From CBDHFN01 sp965262605 (GTDB lineage Bacteria; Pseudomonadota; Alphaproteobacteria; JASGCL01), in the NCBI GenBank assembly GCA_965262605.1, contig CBDHFN010000003.1, positions 930,001 to 994,000 of the forward strand: 64,000 nt of DNA, given 5' to 3'. Below the pieces are notes generated by a model. It was not told the DNA's origin and did not search any database. It saw only the letters and a program-made list of their open reading frames with translations. The translations under genes were made by a program, and so were the position numbers. This document shows, in pieces, positions 59,637 through 64,000 of the stretch (within the stretch, counting starts at the first letter, position 1; each line of letters starts with the position of its first letter).

Positions 59637-62600
59637 ATGCAAAATTTATTTAATGCCCAAGATTTACACAAAGCCGTCATTCATTATAACTTTGTTCGTG
59701 ATGAAAAAATTGCTCGCGCCCAAGCAATTTGCCAAAAATGGCGCAATATTAACCATAAAGAACGCATCGTAAAACCCCAATTTTTCAAGGATTTTTTTAT
59801 TGAAATTTTGGGGTATAGCGATGATATTATAAAACCAACTTTATGGTATGAACAAGAAACCAAGACTGATATGACTCGCCCCGATGGAAATTTAGGGTAT
59901 ATTTTTAACGATGATATTCGCGCCGTGGTTGAAGTTAAATCGCCGCACGAAAATTTGGATGCTCATGTCAAGCAAGCATTTGATTATAGCCATAAAGTCG
60001 GGGGGAAATGCGAATTTGTTATTTTAACCAATATGCAAGAAATTCGGCTTTATAAATCGCTGGACAGCGCAAAATATCACCAATTTTCTGTGGCAGAAAT
60101 GGCTAATAATGCCCATTTATGCAAAGAATTTATCTATTTATGCGCCTATAACCAATTATTTCGCACGCAATCGCGCCAATCGCCCGTGCATTTATTGGGC
60201 GATGCCGTGGCGATTAAATTGGTTGAACGACAATTTTATGATGATTATAAAAAATGCCGTATGCAGATTCGCGATGATATGATGAAGGAAAATCAGCATT
60301 ATCATTATAAGCCAAAATTATATTATAAAAAAGCTCAAAAATTATTATACCGATTTATTTTTATTCGGTTTTGTTATGAAAATGGCACGCTGGACAGGGA
60401 TATTGTGCCGTTAGTCTTACACCGCAGTCCTTTTGAAAAACGCCAACAATATGACAAAGTAAAAGAATTATTTCATGCCCTTGATTTAGGTGATGAAACT
60501 GAAAATATCCCTAAATTTAATGGTGGTTTATTTGCCCCCGATGATATTTTGGATAATTTAATCGTCCCCGATGGCGCGATTGATAAAATTTATGATTTAT
60601 ATAATCGCCAATATGCTGTTGATTTGGATGTGAATATATTGGGGCATATTTTTGAACAATCCATCAATGATACGGACAATGCAACCATTAAAATTGCCAC
60701 AAAGCGCAAAAAAGACGGCATTTATTATACACCCGATTTTATTACCGATTGGATGAGCGATGATGCGCTTGATTTTTGGCTTCACGATAAAATGCCGAAT
60801 TATCCGCAAGCAAAATCATCAAAATCACAATGGCGCGAATATGCGGATATTTTAAAATCCGTGAAAATTGTGGATACGGCTTGCGGGTCGGGGGCTTTTT
60901 TGGTGCGCATGTATGAAAAATTGCAATTAAAATGGGCAAAAATTCACGAAAATATTAAATATGATTGGAATCACAGCGATATTTTGCAACATAATATTTA
61001 CGGAGTTGATAAAAACCCCGAATCTGTGGATATTACGCGGCTTTCGTTATGGTTAAAAACCGCGCATTATAAAATTCCCTTAACGGATTTGGACAAAAAT
61101 ATCAAGGTAGGTAATTCATTGGTTAGCAATGGCAATGCGGGTGAATATTATGAATTTGAAGGCGAAGAATATGAAACGAAAATTACCGATGATATGTTAT
61201 CTGAGCTTGAACGCGAAGAAATTCAATATGAAGGGCTAACAAAATCATTGGCGTTTGATTGGCGCAAGGAATTTAGCGAAGTTTTTGCCACGGGCGGTTT
61301 TGACATTATCATCGGCAACCCGCCATATGTTGGCGAACAACATAACAAGGAAATATTTCAACCGATTGCCACTTCGTTTTTGGGTGAATTTTATATGGGC
61401 AAGATGGATTTATTTTATTTTTTCTTTCATTTAGCAATTGATATTGCCAAGCCAGACGCGATAATTTCGCTGATAACGACAAATTATTATATAACGGCGT
61501 TTGGCGCAAAAAAATTACGCAAAGCATTAAGCGACCACACAACGCCGTTAAAATTTGTCAATTTTAACGAAGCCATCGTTTTTGATAATGCCACGGGGCA
61601 ACATAATTTGATTACCACGCTGAAAAAAGGCAAGCATGATATTCACGCCCAAAATATCACCTATAATGCCAAGAAATTAATGGATATAATCATTATTGAT
61701 GAAATAAGGCGTGGTATTTGCCAAGATGTAAGCGTATCAAGCATTGCCCGCGATAAAATCTTTGCCAAAATTGCCCAATCAAGCGATGGTTATATGCAGA
61801 TTCAGGGTAATGAAAAAGATGAAATTTTCACGAAATGGCGAAATAATTGCGAAAAACTTGGCAATTTAACTTATATTCTTAATGGTTTAGTCGCGGGTGC
61901 AGATACATTTACAAAAACCCATGCCGAAAAATATGGTAAATTGGCAGAAATTGGTGATGGAATATTTGTTTTGGACGAAACAAATCCCAATGATTATAAA
62001 TTTTTGCACTTAATTCCCGAAAATGAACGGGATATTTTGCGCCCATTTTATAAAAATTCTGATATTCAAGCGTTTTTGGGAGTCGGTAAAAATACAAAAT
62101 GGGTTATTTATATGGCAAAAGCAACAAAATTTCGCCAATATCCCACTATTATGAAGCATTTAGCAAAATTTCAAGTGATTTTGCAAGAAAAACGCGAAAC
62201 TAAAAATGGTAAATTGCCATGGCATTGCTTGCATTGGGAACGCGATTTTCATACATTTGACCATGAAAAAATCATCGTGCCTTATCGCGCACCAACTAAT
62301 ATTTTTGGATATTGCGCCAAACCAGTATATTTTCGCACCGATTCGTATAGCATCACGCTGAAAAATAATAAATATGATTATTTTTATTTATTAGCGATTT
62401 TAAACAGCGCAACAATTTATCAATGGCTTTACCATAATGGCAAGCGCAAAGGCAACATGTTGGAATTATTTTCGGAATCCTTGGCGCAAATTCCCATTGC
62501 CAAAATAACGAATGAAAATCGTGAATTAACTGATGAAATAACGCGGCTTGCCCGTGAAATTATTGATTTAGGCAATGAAAATCAATATTATGATGATAAA

Positions 62601-62648
62601 ATACAACAAATTAATAATTTAGTGGCAAAATTATATGCGACACCATGA
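59637..62648 (+). CDS. Type IIG-like restriction-modification enzyme (Eco57I/BREX-PglX-like single polypeptide)
   Basis: 1003 residues in one intact frame. N-terminal nuclease-type domain with PDGNLGY (about residue 82) and AVVEVKS (about 99), a PD-(D/E)XK-like site. The adenine methyltransferase has motif I IVDTACGSGAFLVRMYEKL near 410 and motif IV IIGNPPYVGEQ near 558. The C-terminal 350 residues carry the TaqI-C-like target-recognition region (FNEAIVFDNAT, RDILRPFYKNSDIQ). The design fits a combined cutting and methylating enzyme; no separate methylase or specificity gene follows. It is an intact homolog of the deleted gene at 6831-8784. The role is defence against foreign DNA; recognition site unknown. 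Confidence 0.85.
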   Translation: MQNLFNAQDLHKAVIHYNFVRDEKIARAQAICQKWRNINHKERIVKPQFFKDFFIEILGYSDDIIKPTLWYEQETKTDMTRPDGNLGYIFNDDIRAVVEVKSPHENLDAHVKQAFDYSHKVGGKCEFVILTNMQEIRLYKSLDSAKYHQFSVAEMANNAHLCKEFIYLCAYNQLFRTQSRQSPVHLLGDAVAIKLVERQFYDDYKKCRMQIRDDMMKENQHYHYKPKLYYKKAQKLLYRFIFIRFCYENGTLDRDIVPLVLHRSPFEKRQQYDKVKELFHALDLGDETENIPKFNGGLFAPDDILDNLIVPDGAIDKIYDLYNRQYAVDLDVNILGHIFEQSINDTDNATIKIATKRKKDGIYYTPDFITDWMSDDALDFWLHDKMPNYPQAKSSKSQWREYADILKSVKIVDTACGSGAFLVRMYEKLQLKWAKIHENIKYDWNHSDILQHNIYGVDKNPESVDITRLSLWLKTAHYKIPLTDLDKNIKVGNSLVSNGNAGEYYEFEGEEYETKITDDMLSELEREEIQYEGLTKSLAFDWRKEFSEVFATGGFDIIIGNPPYVGEQHNKEIFQPIATSFLGEFYMGKMDLFYFFFHLAIDIAKPDAIISLITTNYYITAFGAKKLRKALSDHTTPLKFVNFNEAIVFDNATGQHNLITTLKKGKHDIHAQNITYNAKKLMDIIIIDEIRRGICQDVSVSSIARDKIFAKIAQSSDGYMQIQGNEKDEIFTKWRNNCEKLGNLTYILNGLVAGADTFTKTHAEKYGKLAEIGDGIFVLDETNPNDYKFLHLIPENERDILRPFYKNSDIQAFLGVGKNTKWVIYMAKATKFRQYPTIMKHLAKFQVILQEKRETKNGKLPWHCLHWERDFHTFDHEKIIVPYRAPTNIFGYCAKPVYFRTDSYSITLKNNKYDYFYLLAILNSATIYQWLYHNGKRKGNMLELFSESLAQIPIAKITNENRELTDEITRLAREIIDLGNENQYYDDKIQQINNLVAKLYATP

Positions 62649-62682
62649 TTATTGAATAATCAGGGAATCACAAAAAAATAAT

Positions 62683-62696
62683 TTGATTATAATCAA
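62683..62696. promoter_or_regulatory. FNR/FixK-type binding site upstream of the MFS gene
   Basis: TTGAT-TATA-ATCAA, a perfect match to the FNR-family box (TTGAT-N4-ATCAA), set in a 16-bp perfect palindrome (62682-62697). Its centre is 55 bases before the MFS start. It suggests oxygen- or redox-linked control of the oxalate/formate antiporter by a Crp/Fnr-type activator. No such regulator gene is in the window. Confidence 0.65.
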
Positions 62697-62744
62697 AATT
62701 CATGCTATATTAACCGAATATTAATATAATTTAGGGGGGAAAAT

Positions 62745-64000
62745 ATGTTAAATAATTTTATAAATATGCTGGATAAACAACATATTATCGCTGGCAAGCA
62801 TTATAATCGGTGGTTAGTGCCACCTGCAGCATTGGCAATTCATTTATGTATTGGTATGGCATATGGATTTTCAGTATTTTGGTTGCCTTTGTCAAAAGCC
62901 ATTGGAATAAAAGAACCGATTAAATGCGGACCCGAAATCGGCTTTTTTCAAGAATTATTCGTCAGTAATTGCGATTGGAAAGTTTCAACGCTTGGCTGGA
63001 TGTATACTTTATTTTTCGTGTTTTTGGGGTGTTCTGCGGCAATTTGGGGCAAATGGCTTGAACGAGTCGGTCCGCGTAAAGCTGGCGTGGTTTCGGCTTT
63101 TTGCTGGTGCGGTGGCATGGTAATTTCGGCGATTGGTATTTATTTGCACCAATTTTGGATGATGTTATTGGGTTCGGGCGTCATTGGCGGTATTGGCTTG
63201 GGTTTAGGCTATATTTCCCCCGTTTCAACCTTGATTAAATGGTTTCCAGACAGACGCGGCATGGCAACAGGCATGGCGATTATGGGCTTTGGCGGTGGCG
63301 CGATGATTGGCTCGCCCTTAGCAGTCTTATTAATGAAAAATTTCGCAACCGAAACAAGCTTGGGCGTGATTGAAACATTTTTAGTCATGGCAGCGGGTTA
63401 TTTTGTGTTTATGATGTGCGGTGCGTTTGGATACCGATTGCCAGCCACGGGCTGGAAACCAAAAGGCTGGAATCCGCCCAGCGAATCGGCAAATAAAATG
63501 TCGGTCGCCAAAGGGCATGTGCATGTGAAAAATGTCTTTAAAATTCCCCAATTTTGGTTGATTTGGATGGTTTTATGTATGAATGTAAGCGCAGGCATTG
63601 GCGTGATTGGCATGGCATCGCCCATGTTGCAAGAAGTGTTCGGGGGCAATTTAATTAACTTGGATTTAAAATTCGGTGAATTAGATAAAACTCAATTGGG
63701 CGCGATTGCGGCGGTTGCTGGCGGGTTTACGGCATTATTATCGCTGTTTAATATTGGTGGGCGGTTCTTTTGGGCAAGCCTTTCCGATTATATGGGGCGC
63801 AAAATGACATATGTTGTGTTTTTCGTTTTAGGGGGCGTTTTGTATTTTTCCGTGCCTTCCAGCGCGCAATCAGTCAATATTGCCTTATTTATCGGCGCGT
63901 TTTGCGTGATTTTAAGCATGTATGGTGGTGGTTTTGCCACAGTGCCCGCGTATTTATCCGATTTATTCGGCACGCAAATGGTTGGTGCTATCCATGGGCG
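62745..64000 (+). CDS. MFS transporter, oxalate/formate antiporter (OxlT) type, 3' end outside the window
   Basis: The open frame from ATG 62745 (after AGGGGGGAAA) runs to the window end, about 418 residues, without a stop; the last helix or two are missing. N-terminal RWLVPPAALAIHLCIGMAYGFSVFWLPL resembles OxlT start. Between helices 2 and 3 lies WGKWLERVGPRKAG, the MFS loop motif; GIGLGLGYISPVSTLIKWFPDRRGMATGMAIMGFGGGAMIG is the classic OxlT-family signature near residue 155. A second-half loop (FFWASLSDYMGRK) repeats the MFS motif. It likely exchanges oxalate, formate or another small acid. A perfect FNR-type box lies upstream. Confidence 0.88.
   Translation, partial: MLNNFINMLDKQHIIAGKHYNRWLVPPAALAIHLCIGMAYGFSVFWLPLSKAIGIKEPIKCGPEIGFFQELFVSNCDWKVSTLGWMYTLFFVFLGCSAAIWGKWLERVGPRKAGVVSAFCWCGGMVISAIGIYLHQFWMMLLGSGVIGGIGLGLGYISPVSTLIKWFPDRRGMATGMAIMGFGGGAMIGSPLAVLLMKNFATETSLGVIETFLVMAAGYFVFMMCGAFGYRLPATGWKPKGWNPPSESANKMSVAKGHVHVKNVFKIPQFWLIWMVLCMNVSAGIGVIGMASPMLQEVFGGNLINLDLKFGELDKTQLGAIAAVAGGFTALLSLFNIGGRFFWASLSDYMGRKMTYVVFFVLGGVLYFSVPSSAQSVNIALFIGAFCVILSMYGGGFATVPAYLSDLFGTQMVGAIHG

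Overview
The window comes from a low-G+C (clearly AT-rich by eye) alphaproteobacterium. Several gene families that together point there are present: an AddB-type recombination nuclease, a stand-alone PurS, a PF06089-type asparaginase, a DUF1674/SDHAF4-like protein and a YerC/TrpR-like regulator. Flagellar genes (flgE, fliI, fliJ), LPS-type glycosyltransferases and sialic-acid-type synthesis genes indicate a motile Gram-negative cell with a decorated envelope. I cannot name the genus.

Layout. 1-3.9 kb: the end of a hemD-like gene, then a peptide/nickel-type ABC importer (dppB-dppC-dppDF) on the minus strand. 4-6.8 kb: a lone LutC-like protein, an Smr protein and an MttB-family methyltransferase without pyrrolysine. 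6.8-9.9 kb is an accessory island. It holds a type IIG-like restriction-modification gene that has lost its whole methyltransferase domain. Two tandem, nearly identical GxxExxY nuclease genes follow, each enclosed in perfect 40-bp inverted repeats built from GGATT iterons. 9.9-34.7 kb is mostly housekeeping: asparaginase, amino-acid binding protein, yajC-secD-secF, an orphan HlyD adaptor, a tRNA-Leu-headed purCSQ operon, ispA, murC, purA, mrp, neuB/neuD, panB and a frameshifted panC, yciB, recO and flgE.

34.9-40.6 kb: a polyamine-type ABC operon (potD-A-B-C) running into fliI-fliJ. 41-45 kb: a DUF3883 nuclease-like gene and a 978-residue membrane-anchored ankyrin protein. 45-52 kb: a molybdenum/purine-catabolism neighbourhood (GlxR-like reductase, MoaE, then xdhC-puuE-uraD-allantoicase). 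It is interrupted beside tRNA-Arg(CCU) by a two-gene AAA15 ATPase + RloB cassette resembling RloA/RloB or AbiL abortive-infection systems. 52-57 kb: addB, a GFA protein, a KynB-like hydrolase and a GT4 glycosyltransferase. 57.4-57.7 kb: a tandem array of 151-bp nested-hairpin repeats. 57.8-64 kb: lepA, an intact type IIG-like restriction-modification gene, and an oxalate/formate-type MFS antiporter (cut by the window end) with a perfect FNR-type box upstream.

Working together: xdhC/moaE serve the molybdenum cofactor of xanthine dehydrogenase. PuuE, UraD and allantoicase carry urate-derived carbon towards ureidoglycolate, and a GlxR-type reductase could take the resulting C2/C3 carbon on. The defence-related content (two RM paralogs, one dead; the AAA15-RloB pair; DUF3883; GxxExxY elements) lies in several separate islands. 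Most promoter calls are by-eye matches to sigma70-like boxes and are given with modest confidence.
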